Shown here: piece by piece, positions 1-9,647 of the stretch
Layout of the letters: the number at the start of each line of letters is the position of its first letter
How positions within the stretch are numbered: position 1 is the stretch's first letter
Assembly: GCF_000482865.1 (NCBI RefSeq)
Contig: NZ_AXWW01000023.1
Span: 1-64,000, forward strand
DNA: 64,000 nucleotides
From: Actinokineospora inagensis DSM 44258
GTDB taxonomy: Bacteria > Actinomycetota > Actinomycetes > Mycobacteriales > Pseudonocardiaceae
Direction: 5' to 3'
The notes under the pieces: generated by a model
What the model was told of the DNA's origin: nothing
Databases searched by the model: none
Seen by the model: only the letters and a program-made list of their open reading frames with translations
Translations under genes and position numbers: made by a program

Positions 1-336
1 CACCTCCTCCCAAGGCCGCACCGCAATCTCCGGTACCTCGTCGACCCACCACCCGGTCAACGTGTCGCCGATGTCGTCCAACGCCGCGGCGACCAACCGT
101 GAACCGCGGTCATCCGCCGGACAAGGTTTCCCCGACAACTCAGCGGGAGACACCCTCAGCGCCTCGGCGAGGCCCTCCACCAGGCTTCGCTTCTCCACCG
201 CACGACGACCGTGCTCGATCATGCTGAGGTAAGACTGCGAGATCCCCGCCAGGCCGGCCGTGACCGACATCGTCATACCCCGCCGCACCCGAATCTCACG
301 GACACGACGACCAATACCCGGATCCTCAACCGTCAC
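1..336 (-). CDS. XRE-family helix-turn-helix regulator, C-terminus outside the window
   Basis: Only the first 112 codons are present; the gene runs off the left edge. Translating the minus strand from a GTG at 336 gives an N-terminal HTH_3-type DNA-binding domain (residues about 6-63) with the usual pattern: RVREIR, a first helix, then GISQSYLSMIEHGRR as the recognition segment. This is followed by a segment DIGDTLTGWWVDEVPEI that could begin an effector or dimerisation region. The start is chosen because GGGAAGG lies just upstream and the HTH begins about 8 residues later. Family members are small cytoplasmic repressors or activators. It is transcribed leftward, away from the dehydrogenase gene, so whether it controls the neighbouring catabolic genes cannot be judged from here. 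The HTH family is clear; ligand and targets are unknown. Confidence 0.8.
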   Translation of the reverse strand, partial: MTVEDPGIGRRVREIRVRRGMTMSVTAGLAGISQSYLSMIEHGRRAVEKRSLVEGLAEALRVSPAELSGKPCPADDRGSRLVAAALDDIGDTLTGWWVDEVPEIAVRPWEEV

Positions 337-466
337 GCCTTCCCAGGTGTGCGATCCGCCGACCAGCCCGTGCGCGAACTCCGCCTCCGACCACAGGCAC
401 CACCAGCCTACACGGCGCAGTTTCCCCAGGTCATTACTGAATGTAGCGCAGGACGACGCCTGACCG

Positions 467-1489
467 TCAGTAGCCCAGGTCGGGTTTGTAGCGGTTGAGC
501 AGGGGTTTGCCGTCGAGCCAGTGGCGGAGGTTGGTGCAGAAGAGGGTAGTGATGAGGGTGTTTTCGTTGGCGGCGGTGGAGGCTGAGTGGGGGGACACGA
601 GCACGTTGGGCAGGTCCCATAGCGGTGAGTTGTCTGGTAGGGGCTCCACTGTGGCGACGTCCAGTGCTGCGCCCCGGAGGGCGCCGGTGGACAGGGCAGT
701 GATCAATGCGGGTTCGTCTACGACCTGGCCGCGGGCGATGTTGACGACCACGGCGTCCGGTTTGAGGGCAGCGAGTTCCGTGGCGCCCAGTAGGCCCTCG
801 GTGTCGGGGGTGAGTGGGCAGGCCAGTACGACCGCGTCCACGGTGGGTAGCACTGGTCCGATCGCGTCGAAGGTGACCACTTGGGACACTCCGGGCGCGC
901 TGGCGGTGCCGCCGGGTCGGACCGCGGCGACCACCTCCACGCCGAGGCCGGCCAGTACGGTCGCGGTGTGTCGGCCGACTGCGCCCAGGCCGACTATCAG
1001 TACGCGTTGGCCGGTCAGGGTTCGGCTTGTGTAGCGGCTCCAGCGGTGTTCGGCTTGCCAGGCCTGGAGCTGCGGCACGTCTTTGACGAAGTGCAGCAGG
1101 CCGGTCAGCACGAACTCGGCCAGTGGGGCGGCGTGCACGCCCGCTGCCGTCGTCACGACGACCTTCGACAGGTCCAGGGGGAAGCGGTCGGTGAACCTGC
1201 CCAGGCCCGCGCTGGTTCCCTGGATCCAGCGCAGGAGCGGGAAGTTCGTGTTGATCTGGGCGGGGGCGCGGCGGTCGAAGTCGAAGGCGATTTCGGCCGA
1301 TGAGGTCAGGTCGAACCACCGTGCTTGTTGGGCGTCGGTCAGTTCCGGCAGCACGCCGACGTGATCGCCCGCGTAGGCGGGGACGGGCAGCAAGTCGGGT
1401 TCGTACAGCACTTCCACCCGGGGGTCGACGGCCGCGATGCGGGCCACCAGTTCGGGTTCGAGCGGGGAGCAGATCACCACCCTGGTCAC
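467..1489 (-). CDS. D-2-hydroxyacid dehydrogenase, NAD(P)-dependent
   Basis: This 340-residue protein has the fold pattern of the D-isomer-specific 2-hydroxyacid dehydrogenases. The Rossmann nucleotide motif VGLGAVGRH lies in the middle, and the catalytic residues can be placed: Arg in NIARGQVVDE, Glu in VEPLPDNS and His in SPHSAS. Members interconvert 2-oxoacids and D-2-hydroxyacids in the cytoplasm. The GTG start overlaps the aminotransferase stop as GTGA and has AAGGAGG six bases upstream, so the two are probably translationally coupled. As the last gene of a transporter-aminotransferase operon, it could reduce the 2-oxoacid made by transamination; this is inference. The substrate cannot be assigned. 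Confidence 0.85.
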   Translation of the reverse strand: MTRVVICSPLEPELVARIAAVDPRVEVLYEPDLLPVPAYAGDHVGVLPELTDAQQARWFDLTSSAEIAFDFDRRAPAQINTNFPLLRWIQGTSAGLGRFTDRFPLDLSKVVVTTAAGVHAAPLAEFVLTGLLHFVKDVPQLQAWQAEHRWSRYTSRTLTGQRVLIVGLGAVGRHTATVLAGLGVEVVAAVRPGGTASAPGVSQVVTFDAIGPVLPTVDAVVLACPLTPDTEGLLGATELAALKPDAVVVNIARGQVVDEPALITALSTGALRGAALDVATVEPLPDNSPLWDLPNVLVSPHSASTAANENTLITTLFCTNLRHWLDGKPLLNRYKPDLGY

Positions 1490-2715
1490 GAGACCTCCTT
1501 CGCGGCGCCGTTGAGCGCGTCGACCATGCGGTCCAGTGCGGCCGACCACCCGGCTTCCTCCCGGGCATAACACACCCGGAACCGGCCGTGGCCGGACGGG
1601 CCGAACTGGTACCCGGGGCTCACAACCACCCCAGCTCGCTCCTGCAACGCCCGCGCCACCGCCACGTCGTCCAGGCCCAGCGCCGAGACGTCCGGCCAGA
1701 GGTACGCGGTGCCCGCGCCGGGGCGCACGACCAGGCCCTCGACCCGGCGCAGCCGATCCGTGGTCAGCTCCCGCAACGCGGCCAACTCCGTGACGCGGGT
1801 GCGCACGAACTCCACGTCGTCGACCAGCCAGCGGGTCAGCACGTGCTGGGCGTACGCGGGCGCGCGCAGGCACGAGATCGCCATGACCTGTTCGATGGCG
1901 TCCACCACGTCGGCCGGGCCGATCGCGACGCCCACCCGGTAGCCGCTCAGCGATTCCGTCTTCGACCCGCCGAGCAGTGTGACCGTCCGCGCCGCCATCC
2001 CTGGTTCGGCCGCGAGGTGGGTGTACGGGACGTCGTCGTAGACCAGCCTGCAGTACAGCTCGTCCACGACCACCAGGAAGTCGTGCCGCACAGCGAGAGC
2101 GGCCAGCCCGCGCACGGTCTCGGGTGTGTACACCGTTCCCGTGGGGTTGTTCGGGTTCGACGTGAGCACCAGCTTCACGCCCTCGCGCGCCACAGCCTCC
2201 AGCGCGACCAGGTCCAATTGCGGTCCGGCGGGGTGCTCGACCATGCCCACGCGCACCACCCGCGCGCCCAGGAACCGCAGCATCCGCTCCACGAACAGGT
2301 ACTCCGGATCGGCCAGCGCCACCACGTCGCCGGAGTCGACCAGGGCGGCGAGGGTGGCGAACAGACCGCCCTGGGTGCCGGTGGTGATGACGATCTCGCG
2401 GTCCGGGTCGACGTCGACGCCGAGCAGGCCGGACACCGAGCGAGCGCACGCCGCCCGCACGGCCGCGTTACCCCGGTAGCCGGTGTAGGCGAGTTCGCCG
2501 TCGGTCGCCGCGTCGGTGAACGCGGGCAGCGCCCACGGCGGCGGCGGGAAGCGGACGGTGTCGAAGTGGGTGGTGTCGAGCAGGCCGTGTCCGGCGCCGT
2601 CCAGCCGCAGGCCCAGGTCCGCCTCCCGCACGGACATGCCGAGCGTGTCCGCCCGCTCCGGCAGGTGCGTCCGCAGCACCCGCCGCGATTCGACGGTGTG
2701 ACGGGTTGCCGCCAT
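1486..2715 (-). CDS. PLP-dependent aminotransferase, fold type I (class I/II)
   Basis: The protein (409 residues from this ATG) shows the class I/II aminotransferase signature. SNPNNPTG contacts the cofactor, VVDELYCRLVY supplies the Asp and Tyr that hold pyridoxal phosphate, and GGSKTESLSGYRVG carries the Schiff-base lysine. The C-terminal Arg region (GRFRVCYA) fits carboxylate binding. It should move an amino group from an amino acid to a 2-oxoacid in the cytoplasm. ATG 2715 has GAGGGAG eight bases upstream; an in-frame GTG at 2763 that overlaps the ATPase stop as GTGA is the alternative and would add 16 residues. The gene follows the ABC importer and precedes a hydroxyacid dehydrogenase, so it probably acts on the imported compound or its breakdown product. 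Confidence 0.85.
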   Translation of the reverse strand: MAATRHTVESRRVLRTHLPERADTLGMSVREADLGLRLDGAGHGLLDTTHFDTVRFPPPPWALPAFTDAATDGELAYTGYRGNAAVRAACARSVSGLLGVDVDPDREIVITTGTQGGLFATLAALVDSGDVVALADPEYLFVERMLRFLGARVVRVGMVEHPAGPQLDLVALEAVAREGVKLVLTSNPNNPTGTVYTPETVRGLAALAVRHDFLVVVDELYCRLVYDDVPYTHLAAEPGMAARTVTLLGGSKTESLSGYRVGVAIGPADVVDAIEQVMAISCLRAPAYAQHVLTRWLVDDVEFVRTRVTELAALRELTTDRLRRVEGLVVRPGAGTAYLWPDVSALGLDDVAVARALQERAGVVVSPGYQFGPSGHGRFRVCYAREEAGWSAALDRMVDALNGAAKEVS

Positions 2716-2759
2716 GTCGGTGTCTCCCTCTGCAGTCGTCTGGTTCGCCTCGGCCGGGT

Positions 2760-4811
2760 TCACGGCTCCGCCCAGTGGCAGGCCACGCCGCCGAGCAACG
2801 CGGGGACCTCACCGGAGCACCGCGCGCGCTGCGCGTCGGTCAGCTCCGCCAGGTACTTCGGGCACCGGGTGCGGAACCGGCACCCGGACGGCGGGTGCGC
2901 CGGGCTGGGCACGTCGCCGGTCAGCACGATCCGTTCCCTGGCCCGCTCCGCGCGCGGGTCGGGCAGCGGCACCGCCGACACGAGCGCCCGCGTGTACGGG
3001 TGGCGCGGGCGGTCGAACACCGCGTCGCGGTCGCCGGTCTCCACCACGCGCCCCAGGTAGAGCACGGCCACCCGGTCGGCGATGTGCCGCACCACCGACA
3101 GGTCGTGCGCGATGAACAGGTACGCCAGGCCCAGCGCGTCCCGCAGGTCCTCCAGCAGGTTGATCACGTCGGCCTGCACGGACACGTCCAACGCGGACAC
3201 CGGCTCGTCGAGCACCAGCACCCGGGGCCGCAGCGCCAGGGCGCGGGCGATGCCGATGCGCTGGCGCTGCCCGCCGGAGAACTCGTGCGGGTAGCGCTCG
3301 GACCGTGCGCCGGACAGCCCGACCGACCGCAGCAGCTCCAGCGCCCGAGCCCTGGCCTCGCGGCGGCCGGTCCCGTTGACCCGCAGCGGTTCGGCGACCA
3401 GTTCCGCCGCGGTCATCCTCGGGTCCAGCGAGTTCGTCGGGTCCTGGAAGACGATCTGCAGGTCGCGGGCGTGCCCACGGCGCGAGAGCGGTTCGCCGTC
3501 GAGCAGCACCCGCCCGCCGGTCGGGTCTTCCAGGGACATCAGCAGCTTCGCGATGGTCGACTTGCCCGAGCCGGACTCGCCGACCAACCCCAGCGTCTCC
3601 CCCGCCGACAACTCGAACGACACGTCGCACACCGCGTGCAGCTCACCCCGGTCGCGGCGGAACAGGCCGCCGCCGCGCACCCGGTAGTGCTTGACCAGGC
3701 TAGCCGCGGTCACAATCGGCGCGGCAACTGTCGGTGTGGTGATGATCGGTGTGGCCTGCTCGGCGACCGGCGCGTCCGGCGGCGGGGGTGCGGGGCGCGG
3801 TGGGAACACGTCCTGCGGCCGCTTGCCGACGAGGTCGGCGCTGAAGTGGCAGGCGGCCAGGTGCTCGCCGTCGACCGATGCCAGCGGGGGCTCCTCGGTG
3901 CGGCACAGGTCGGTGGCCAGCGGGCAGCGCGGCGCGAACGCGCACCCGGTGATCGGCCGGTCCAGCGGCGGCGGGGTGCCCGCGATGGGGGTGAGCCGCG
4001 CCTGCTGCCTGCCGTCGAGCCGGGGCAGGCTGCCCAGCAGGCCCAGTGTGTACGGCATGCGCGGCGAGTAGAAGACCTCCTCGACGGTGCCGGACTCGAC
4101 GACCTTGCCCGCGTACATCACGACCACCCGGTCGGCCTGCCCGGCGACCACGCCGAGGTCGTGGGTGATCAGCACGGTCGCCGCGCCGGTCTGTTCCCGG
4201 GCGGTGCGCAGCGCGTCGAGGACCTGGGCCTGGATCGTCACGTCCAGCGCGGTGGTGGGTTCGTCGGCGATGATCACGTCCGGGTCGTCGGCCATCGCGA
4301 TGGCGATCACCACGCGTTGGCGCATCCCGCCGGAGAACTCGTGCGGGTAGTCCGCGATCCGTTCCCGCGCGTTCGGGATGCCCACCACCTCAAGCAACTC
4401 GATCGCGCGCTCGACGGCCTCGTCGCGACCCAGTTCCGGGTGGTGCGCCCGCACCGCCTCGGCGACCTGGAAACCCACCGAGTACACCGGGTTCAGCGCC
4501 GAGAGCGAGTCCTGGAAGACCATCGCCACCGACCGGCCGCGCACCGCCGCGAGCTCGTCGTCGCGCAGGCCGAGCAGTTCCCGGTCGTGGACCCGGACCG
4601 AACCGCCGACCTCGGCCCCGAGCGGTAGCAGCCCCATCACCGCCAGCGCGGTCGCGGACTTGCCGCACCCGGACTCGCCGACCACGCCCAGCACCTCCCC
4701 CGGCCGCAGCGACCAGGACACGCCGCGCACGGCCGTGACGCGACCGCGCTCGTCGGGGAAGGACACGGTGAGGTCCCGGACGCCGAGCACCTCGGCCACC
4801 ACGCCGCTCAT
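2760..4811 (-). CDS. Fused double ATP-binding subunit of a peptide/opine ABC importer (DppD-DppF type)
   Basis: One 683-residue chain contains two complete ABC nucleotide-binding domains that most importers of this class encode as two genes. Domain 1 has GESGCGKS near residue 40, SGGMRQR as signature and [11 protein letters not shown] as Walker B. Domain 2 has [16 protein letters not shown] and [12 protein letters not shown]. Each is followed by the oligopeptide/dipeptide transporter C-terminal extension with clustered Cys residues ([15 protein letters not shown] and GCRFRTRCP), which in this family can carry an Fe-S centre. It would power the two permeases encoded just upstream. The ATG overlaps the permease stop as ATGA. 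An Ala/Pro-rich linker joins the two halves. Confidence in function is high; the substrate is unknown. Confidence 0.93.
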   Translation of the reverse strand: MSGVVAEVLGVRDLTVSFPDERGRVTAVRGVSWSLRPGEVLGVVGESGCGKSATALAVMGLLPLGAEVGGSVRVHDRELLGLRDDELAAVRGRSVAMVFQDSLSALNPVYSVGFQVAEAVRAHHPELGRDEAVERAIELLEVVGIPNARERIADYPHEFSGGMRQRVVIAIAMADDPDVIIADEPTTALDVTIQAQVLDALRTAREQTGAATVLITHDLGVVAGQADRVVVMYAGKVVESGTVEEVFYSPRMPYTLGLLGSLPRLDGRQQARLTPIAGTPPPLDRPITGCAFAPRCPLATDLCRTEEPPLASVDGEHLAACHFSADLVGKRPQDVFPPRPAPPPPDAPVAEQATPIITTPTVAAPIVTAASLVKHYRVRGGGLFRRDRGELHAVCDVSFELSAGETLGLVGESGSGKSTIAKLLMSLEDPTGGRVLLDGEPLSRRGHARDLQIVFQDPTNSLDPRMTAAELVAEPLRVNGTGRREARARALELLRSVGLSGARSERYPHEFSGGQRQRIGIARALALRPRVLVLDEPVSALDVSVQADVINLLEDLRDALGLAYLFIAHDLSVVRHIADRVAVLYLGRVVETGDRDAVFDRPRHPYTRALVSAVPLPDPRAERARERIVLTGDVPSPAHPPSGCRFRTRCPKYLAELTDAQRARCSGEVPALLGGVACHWAEP

Positions 4812-5710
4812 CGCCTGCTCCTGGACCTGGTGTTGTCGAAGGCGTCGCGCAGGCCGTCGCCGGTGAAGTTGACGCTCAGCGCGATGAGCACGATGAACAG
4901 GCCGGGGAAGTAGAACAGCCACGGCCGGGTGGACACCGCGGTCTGGTTCTGGCTGACCAGCAGGCCCAGCGAGGTGTCCGGCGGGCGGACGCCGAACCCG
5001 ATGAACGACAGCGCCGTCTCGGCCAGGATCGCGACCGCGACGATGATGGTCACCGCCACGATGATCGTGCCCAGCGCGTTCGGCAGCACGTGCCGGAAGA
5101 TGATCCGCCACGAACCCGCGCCGAACGTGCGCGCGGCGGCGATGAACTCCCGCTCGCGCAACGAGAGCACCAGGCCGCGCACCAACCTGGCCACGTACGG
5201 CCAGGTGAGCGCGGCGAGCACCAGCCCGATCAGCAACCAGCCCTGGCTGGACGCGCCGACGTTGTTGGCCAGCACCGCCGCGACCGCGATCGCCGGGAAG
5301 ATCAGCACCAGGTCGGCGATCCGCATCAGCACCGTGTCGACCTTGCCGCCGTGCAGGCCCGCGACCGCGCCCCACACGCTGCCGAACACCCCGGACACCG
5401 CCGCCACGAACAGCGCGATCTCGACCGACCGCTGGGTGCCGCGCAGCACCTGGGCCAGCAGGTCGTAGCCGGTGGCGTCGGTACCGAACGGGTGCCGGGC
5501 CGATGGCGGCTGGGAGTTGTCGGGGGTGTAGACGTCGTAGGAGTAGTGCCACAGCGCGCCGCCGACGAAGGCCAGCAGCACCAGCAGTACGAACACGACC
5601 AGGCTGACCGTCGCCAGCCGGTGCCGGAGGAACCGGCGCACCACCAGCCGCCACCGGGGCGTCGCGGTGGACAACTCCCCGTCCGCGGGCGCGTACGCGA
5701 TCTCAACCAA
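4808..5710 (-). CDS. ABC importer permease, DppC/OppC type
   Basis: This is a 300-residue inner-membrane permease. The hydrophobic segment near residues 28-50 (LATVSLVVFVLLVLLAFVGG) is followed by the typical periplasmic sentence HPFGTDATGYDLLAQVLRGT of DppC/OppC proteins. The binding-protein-dependent transport motif, an EAA-like loop, lies at EFIAAARTFGAGSWRIIFRHVLPN. The start is a TTG at 5710 with AGGAGGG six bases upstream; it lies inside the end of the preceding permease gene, giving an 8-base overlap. The protein pairs with the upstream permease to form the channel of the importer. Confidence 0.93.
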   Translation of the reverse strand: MVEIAYAPADGELSTATPRWRLVVRRFLRHRLATVSLVVFVLLVLLAFVGGALWHYSYDVYTPDNSQPPSARHPFGTDATGYDLLAQVLRGTQRSVEIALFVAAVSGVFGSVWGAVAGLHGGKVDTVLMRIADLVLIFPAIAVAAVLANNVGASSQGWLLIGLVLAALTWPYVARLVRGLVLSLREREFIAAARTFGAGSWRIIFRHVLPNALGTIIVAVTIIVAVAILAETALSFIGFGVRPPDTSLGLLVSQNQTAVSTRPWLFYFPGLFIVLIALSVNFTGDGLRDAFDNTRSRSRR

Positions 5711-6680
5711 GGCGGACCCTCCTGTCCAGCACGGCGTAGAGCAGGTCGGCGATGAGGTTGAACAGCACGACGATCACCGAGACCAGCAGCAACCACGCCA
5801 TGACGGCGTAGATGTCCTTGTCCCGCACCGCGGACAGCAGGAACGAGCCCATGCCGCGCCACTGGAACACGGTCTCGGTGACCACCGCGCCGGAGAACAG
5901 CACGGCCAGGTCGAGCGCCACCACCGTGGTCAGCGGCACCAGCGCGGTGCGCAGCGCGTGGCGGATGAGCACGGTGCGCCGCTTGAGGCCCTTGGCGCGG
6001 GCCAGCCGCACGTAGTCGCTGTCCTGCACCTCGATCATGGACGACCGGACGAACCGGCTCCACGGCGCGAAGGCGGTCATGGCCAGCACGACCGTCGGGA
6101 GCACCAAGTGGCCCAGCACGTCCCACACCGTGGGCCAGAACCCGGTCGGCGGGGGGATCGAGGCCTCGCCGACCGTGTAGACGAGCGTGGCGCCGGTCGC
6201 CTGGTTGAGGTCGATCGCCTGCTGCTTGAGCAGGATCGCGAACCAGAAGGCGGGCATCGACAGCAGCAGGAACCCGATGGCGGTGAACACGTAGTCCACT
6301 GTGGAGTACCGCTTCACCGCGCTCACCACACCGACCAGCAGGGCCAGCGTCAGCGCCAGCAGCACGGCGAGGGTGACCAGCCGGGCCGACACGAGCAGCC
6401 TCGGCCAGATCTCCGCGCCGATGTCGATCTTCTTGACCGACGGACCCCAGTCACCGCCGAGGATGCCGGTCAGCCAGTGCCAGTAGCGCTCCAGCACGGG
6501 CTGGTCGAGCCGCATCCGGTGCGCCTCGGCGGCCAGGACGGCCGGGGGCACCGGCGGCTGCTTGGCCTTGAGGTCGCCGAGCGGGTCACCGGACGCGCTG
6601 ACCATGATGAACGTGATGAACGAGCCGACCAGCACGATCGGGACCGAGTGCAGCAACCGCCGCAGCACGTAAGCCAACAT
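5703..6680 (-). CDS. ABC importer permease, DppB/OppB type
   Basis: This 325-residue permease begins with the family-typical MLAYVLRRLLHSVPIVLVGS first membrane helix. It also has the cytoplasmic coupling loop DYVRLARAKGLKRRTVLIRHALR, which docks onto the ATPase, and about six membrane segments. The start at ATG 6680 follows AGGG-rich sequence and gives the conserved N-terminus directly; longer frames upstream do not resemble the family. It lies about 70 bases downstream of the binding-protein gene and overlaps the second permease. It transports the ligand delivered by the lipoprotein at 6751-8457. Confidence 0.93.
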   Translation of the reverse strand: MLAYVLRRLLHSVPIVLVGSFITFIMVSASGDPLGDLKAKQPPVPPAVLAAEAHRMRLDQPVLERYWHWLTGILGGDWGPSVKKIDIGAEIWPRLLVSARLVTLAVLLALTLALLVGVVSAVKRYSTVDYVFTAIGFLLLSMPAFWFAILLKQQAIDLNQATGATLVYTVGEASIPPPTGFWPTVWDVLGHLVLPTVVLAMTAFAPWSRFVRSSMIEVQDSDYVRLARAKGLKRRTVLIRHALRTALVPLTTVVALDLAVLFSGAVVTETVFQWRGMGSFLLSAVRDKDIYAVMAWLLLVSVIVVLFNLIADLLYAVLDRRVRLG

Positions 6681-6750
6681 CGTCGCCCTGCCTTCCCTGG
6701 CGTGGCGCGGACTCCGCGGCCCGCGCCACGCTGCTGTCAACCGTTGTCCG

Positions 6751-8457
6751 TCAACCCGTGAAGCCCCACTCGCCACCGTTGTACGGCGGCCCGAAGTAGG
6801 TGCCGTTGGCCCGGACGTTGACCAGGTTCGCCTTGTACACCAACAGGTCCGGCACCTGGTAGAGCGGCAGGATGTAGGCGTCCTTGGTCAGTTGGGCGTC
6901 CACCCCGTTGAGGTACTCGGCGACCTGTGTCTCGTCGGTGGCACCCAAAGCCTTGGTGAGCAGGTCGTCCACCACCGGGCTGGAGTAGCCGCCGAAGTTC
7001 AGGCCCGCCTTGGTCATGAACGCCTGGGAGTACTGGGAGGCCAGGAAGGTCTGGCCGATCCAGCCCATCGCGAACAGGTCGAAGTCCTTGCCCGCCTGGT
7101 GGGTCACGGTCGCGCCGACCGAGTCGGTGGTCTGCACGTCCACCGTCACCCCGAGCTTCTTGGCCGTGTCGGCGAACAACTGGCACACCGTCTGCAGGAT
7201 CTGGTTGTTCTGGATGTAGCGCATGGTCAGCGTCGGCACCGGCACGCCCTTGGGGTCGACCAGCTTGCCGCCGTCGATCTTGTAGCCCGCGTCGGTGAGC
7301 ATCGACGTCGCCTTGGCGACATCACCGGTGCCCAGGGTGTCCAGGTTGTCCTTGTACCCGGGTTGCTGCGGCACGTAGATCCGGTTGCGCAGCGGTTGGG
7401 CGTCCGAGGTGAGCTGACCGACGGTCTTCTGGATGGTCTGCCCGACGTCCATCGCGGTGAACAGAGCCTTGCGCAGCACCGGGTCCTGCATCGCCGGGTT
7501 GTTCAGGTTCGGCAGGATCATCTGCTTGCGCAGCCCCTGCACGAGCTGGTACCTCACCCCGCTGAGGGCCTGCACGTTGCGCAGCAGGTCCACCTGCGGA
7601 TCGGGGTTGATGACCTGGACCTCGTTGTTCTGCAACGCGGGCACCTCCTGCGAGGTGTCGGTGATGACGCGGAACACCAGGCTGTCCAACGTGACCGGCT
7701 TGCCCCACCACTTCGGGTTGGGCACCAGCGTCGCGGCCTGGTTGGTCTGCCAGGACTTGAAGATGAACGGGCCGCCGGACCAGTCGGGGAACGAGTCCTT
7801 GTAGCGGAACCCGTCGTTGAACGACTTGGCCAGGCCGTCGGGGGTGCCGTCGTCGCCGAGTTTGTGGGCGACGTGCGCGGGCAGGATCGGGCCGAACAAC
7901 GACTTCCAGTCGCCGAAGGGCTGGCTCAGCGTCACGGTGACCGTGCGGCCGTCGTCCGAACCGACCAGCGAGGTGATGTGGTCGTAGCCCATGGTGGAGG
8001 CGACCTCGCACTTGGGGCAGGTCTTGGGGTCCGACGCGCGTCGGACGTAGTCGAAGTCGGCGGCGGTGATCGGGGTGCCGTCGTTCCACACCGCCTTGGG
8101 GTTGATCTTGTACACCAGGGTCTGCGGCGACGTGCCGGTCTGCTCGGCGCTGACCAGCAGGTCCTTGTTCAGCTCGACGGTCTTGAGGTCGGGCAGGGTG
8201 ACGAACGGGGCGGGGTCGTAGACGTCGGCGACCAACTGGGTGGCCACACCGATGTCGGCGCCCAGCGGGTTCCAGTCGACGATGTTGCGTTCCAGGACAT
8301 AAGTCAGGGTGCCGCCCTGCTTCGCCGTACCCGTGTTGGCGGTGTTGGCCTCACCCTTGACCTGGTTGCCCGTGTCGCCGCCCCCCGGCGAGCCGGCGGA
8401 ACAGGCGGTCACCACAACGGCGACGGCGAGGAGACCGGAAAACTTTCGACCTTTCAT
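6751..8457 (-). CDS. Substrate-binding lipoprotein of the peptide-type ABC importer (SBP_bac_5 family)
   Basis: This 568-residue protein starts MKGRKFSGLLAVAVVVTACSAGS: a basic N-region, hydrophobic core and lipobox (VTAC), so it is predicted to be lipid-anchored on the outer face of the membrane. The mature part follows the family-5 solute-binding layout, with GGTLTYVLERNIVDWNPL at the mature N-terminus and a lobe-switching middle region (DGTPITAADFDYVRRASDPKT). The family binds di- and oligopeptides, opines, glycosides and similar ligands. It is first in the leftward operon and divergent from the deacylase operon, which suggests the cargo is the substrate of that deacylase or of the aminotransferase. 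The ligand itself cannot be read from the sequence. Confidence 0.9.
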   Translation of the reverse strand: MKGRKFSGLLAVAVVVTACSAGSPGGGDTGNQVKGEANTANTGTAKQGGTLTYVLERNIVDWNPLGADIGVATQLVADVYDPAPFVTLPDLKTVELNKDLLVSAEQTGTSPQTLVYKINPKAVWNDGTPITAADFDYVRRASDPKTCPKCEVASTMGYDHITSLVGSDDGRTVTVTLSQPFGDWKSLFGPILPAHVAHKLGDDGTPDGLAKSFNDGFRYKDSFPDWSGGPFIFKSWQTNQAATLVPNPKWWGKPVTLDSLVFRVITDTSQEVPALQNNEVQVINPDPQVDLLRNVQALSGVRYQLVQGLRKQMILPNLNNPAMQDPVLRKALFTAMDVGQTIQKTVGQLTSDAQPLRNRIYVPQQPGYKDNLDTLGTGDVAKATSMLTDAGYKIDGGKLVDPKGVPVPTLTMRYIQNNQILQTVCQLFADTAKKLGVTVDVQTTDSVGATVTHQAGKDFDLFAMGWIGQTFLASQYSQAFMTKAGLNFGGYSSPVVDDLLTKALGATDETQVAEYLNGVDAQLTKDAYILPLYQVPDLLVYKANLVNVRANGTYFGPPYNGGEWGFTG

Positions 8458-8635
8458 GCTGCTCCACATCTCTGTGCGATGGGGCGGATCGCGGTCTCCA
8501 GAGTGAACAGGTGGCCTTCCTGGAAAAGCAAGCAACAACCGGTGAAGGCGTCCGTTAAGACCTGCTAAACGCATTCGGTGGCGGGCGCGCATTCGCTTCA
8601 AGCAAACGTAACCGCCGGGGTCGTCGAACTGTGTC

Positions 8636-8665
8636 TTGCATTCCCGGATCGGCGCGACGCAGAAT
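8636..8665 (+). promoter_or_regulatory. Possible promoter of the deacylase/SDR operon
   Basis: In the 250-base divergent gap between the binding-protein gene and the deacylase gene, TTGCAT and CAGAAT are separated by 18 bases and lie about 43 bases before the ATG at 8708. The spacing and hexamers fit a sigma-70-type promoter. The rest of this gap holds no gene I can recognise. Chance occurrence in such a short motif is possible. Confidence 0.35.
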
Positions 8666-8707
8666 CCGCGCACCGAATGTTCAGCGCAAGAACGCCAGGG
8701 AGCGAAT

Positions 8708-9637
8708 ATGCCGACACTCGCCGAAACGATCGAGTGGACCGACCACCCGGTCACCTCGTCACTGGCCTACGGCTCGGTCGACGTGCGGATCGGGACCGTC
8801 GGGCACGGCGGCCCGGTCGGGTTGGTCGTGGCGAGCGTGCACGGGGACGAAGGGCCCTGGGGGACGCTCGCGGTCAACCGGCTGCTGGCCTCCGTGCGGG
8901 AGGAGGAACTGCTCGGCACGCTGCGGGTGGTGCCCGTGGCCCACCCGCTGGCCACCGAGGCCGACGCCAGGCAGACCCACCTCGACCTGCTCGACCTCAA
9001 CAGCTCGTTCCCCGGCGACCCGGCGGGCTCGCACACCCAGCGGCTGGCCGCCGTGCTGGCCGAACACGCGGTCGACGGCGCGGAGGTCGTGCTGGACGTG
9101 CACGGCGGCGGCAGTTGGAACATCAACTGCTTCAGCTACCGGTTCCCCGGCAGCGAGCACGTCGCCGAGTGGATGGGCACGCCGCTGATCCTCGACGGCC
9201 CCGACCGCGCGTCCAGCCTCACCGGGTACGCCAGGGTGCGCGGCGCGGTCGCCGTGTGGATCGAGATGGGCGGCCGCGGCGAGTTCGAAGAGGACAGAGC
9301 GGCCACCGTCACCCGCGGCCTGCGCCGGGCGCTGGGCAAGGCGGGGGTGCTGACCGAGGCCGACCTGCCCGACGAGCCGGGCACGCCCGCCGCGGGCAAG
9401 GTGCCGCTGTCGACCTCCCGGCCGGGCATCTACCAGCCCGTCCTGCGCGAGTCCGCGCTCGGTTCGGTGGTCGAGGCGGGCACCGTCGTCGGCCACCTGC
9501 TCGACCCGGTGTCCAGCGAGGTCCTGGAGACCTTCCGCGCGCCGTTCCCGCGCACCGCGCTCGCGCTGCTGCGCCCCACCCTGGCCAGGATCGAGTCGCC
9601 CGGCCAGGTAGTCGCCCTCGTCGCCGAGATCGTTTAG
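8708..9637 (+). CDS. Succinylglutamate desuccinylase/aspartoacylase-family deacylase
   Basis: This 309-residue zinc-hydrolase of the AstE/AspA branch of the M14 clan has SVHGDEGPWG supplying the His and Glu zinc ligands near the N-terminus and LDVHGGG carrying the third His ligand about 80 residues later. WIEMGGRGEFEE is a candidate for the catalytic Glu region. The C-terminal portion (GTVVGHLLDPV) matches the beta-barrel domain common in the family. Members remove acyl groups from N-acyl amino acids or related amides. The start is chosen for AGGGAG five bases upstream. It leads an operon with two SDRs and a RidA protein and faces an importer operon, so it may deacylate the imported compound (inference). 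Confidence 0.82.
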   Translation: MPTLAETIEWTDHPVTSSLAYGSVDVRIGTVGHGGPVGLVVASVHGDEGPWGTLAVNRLLASVREEELLGTLRVVPVAHPLATEADARQTHLDLLDLNSSFPGDPAGSHTQRLAAVLAEHAVDGAEVVLDVHGGGSWNINCFSYRFPGSEHVAEWMGTPLILDGPDRASSLTGYARVRGAVAVWIEMGGRGEFEEDRAATVTRGLRRALGKAGVLTEADLPDEPGTPAAGKVPLSTSRPGIYQPVLRESALGSVVEAGTVVGHLLDPVSSEVLETFRAPFPRTALALLRPTLARIESPGQVVALVAEIV

Positions 9638-9647
9638 GAGAACCAGG

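Noticed and set aside
8551-8580. Imperfect palindrome GTTAAGACCTGCTAAAC as a LysR binding site
   Set aside because: Arms are only six bases with a mismatch; position is plausible for the LysR regulator, but evidence is too weak to list.
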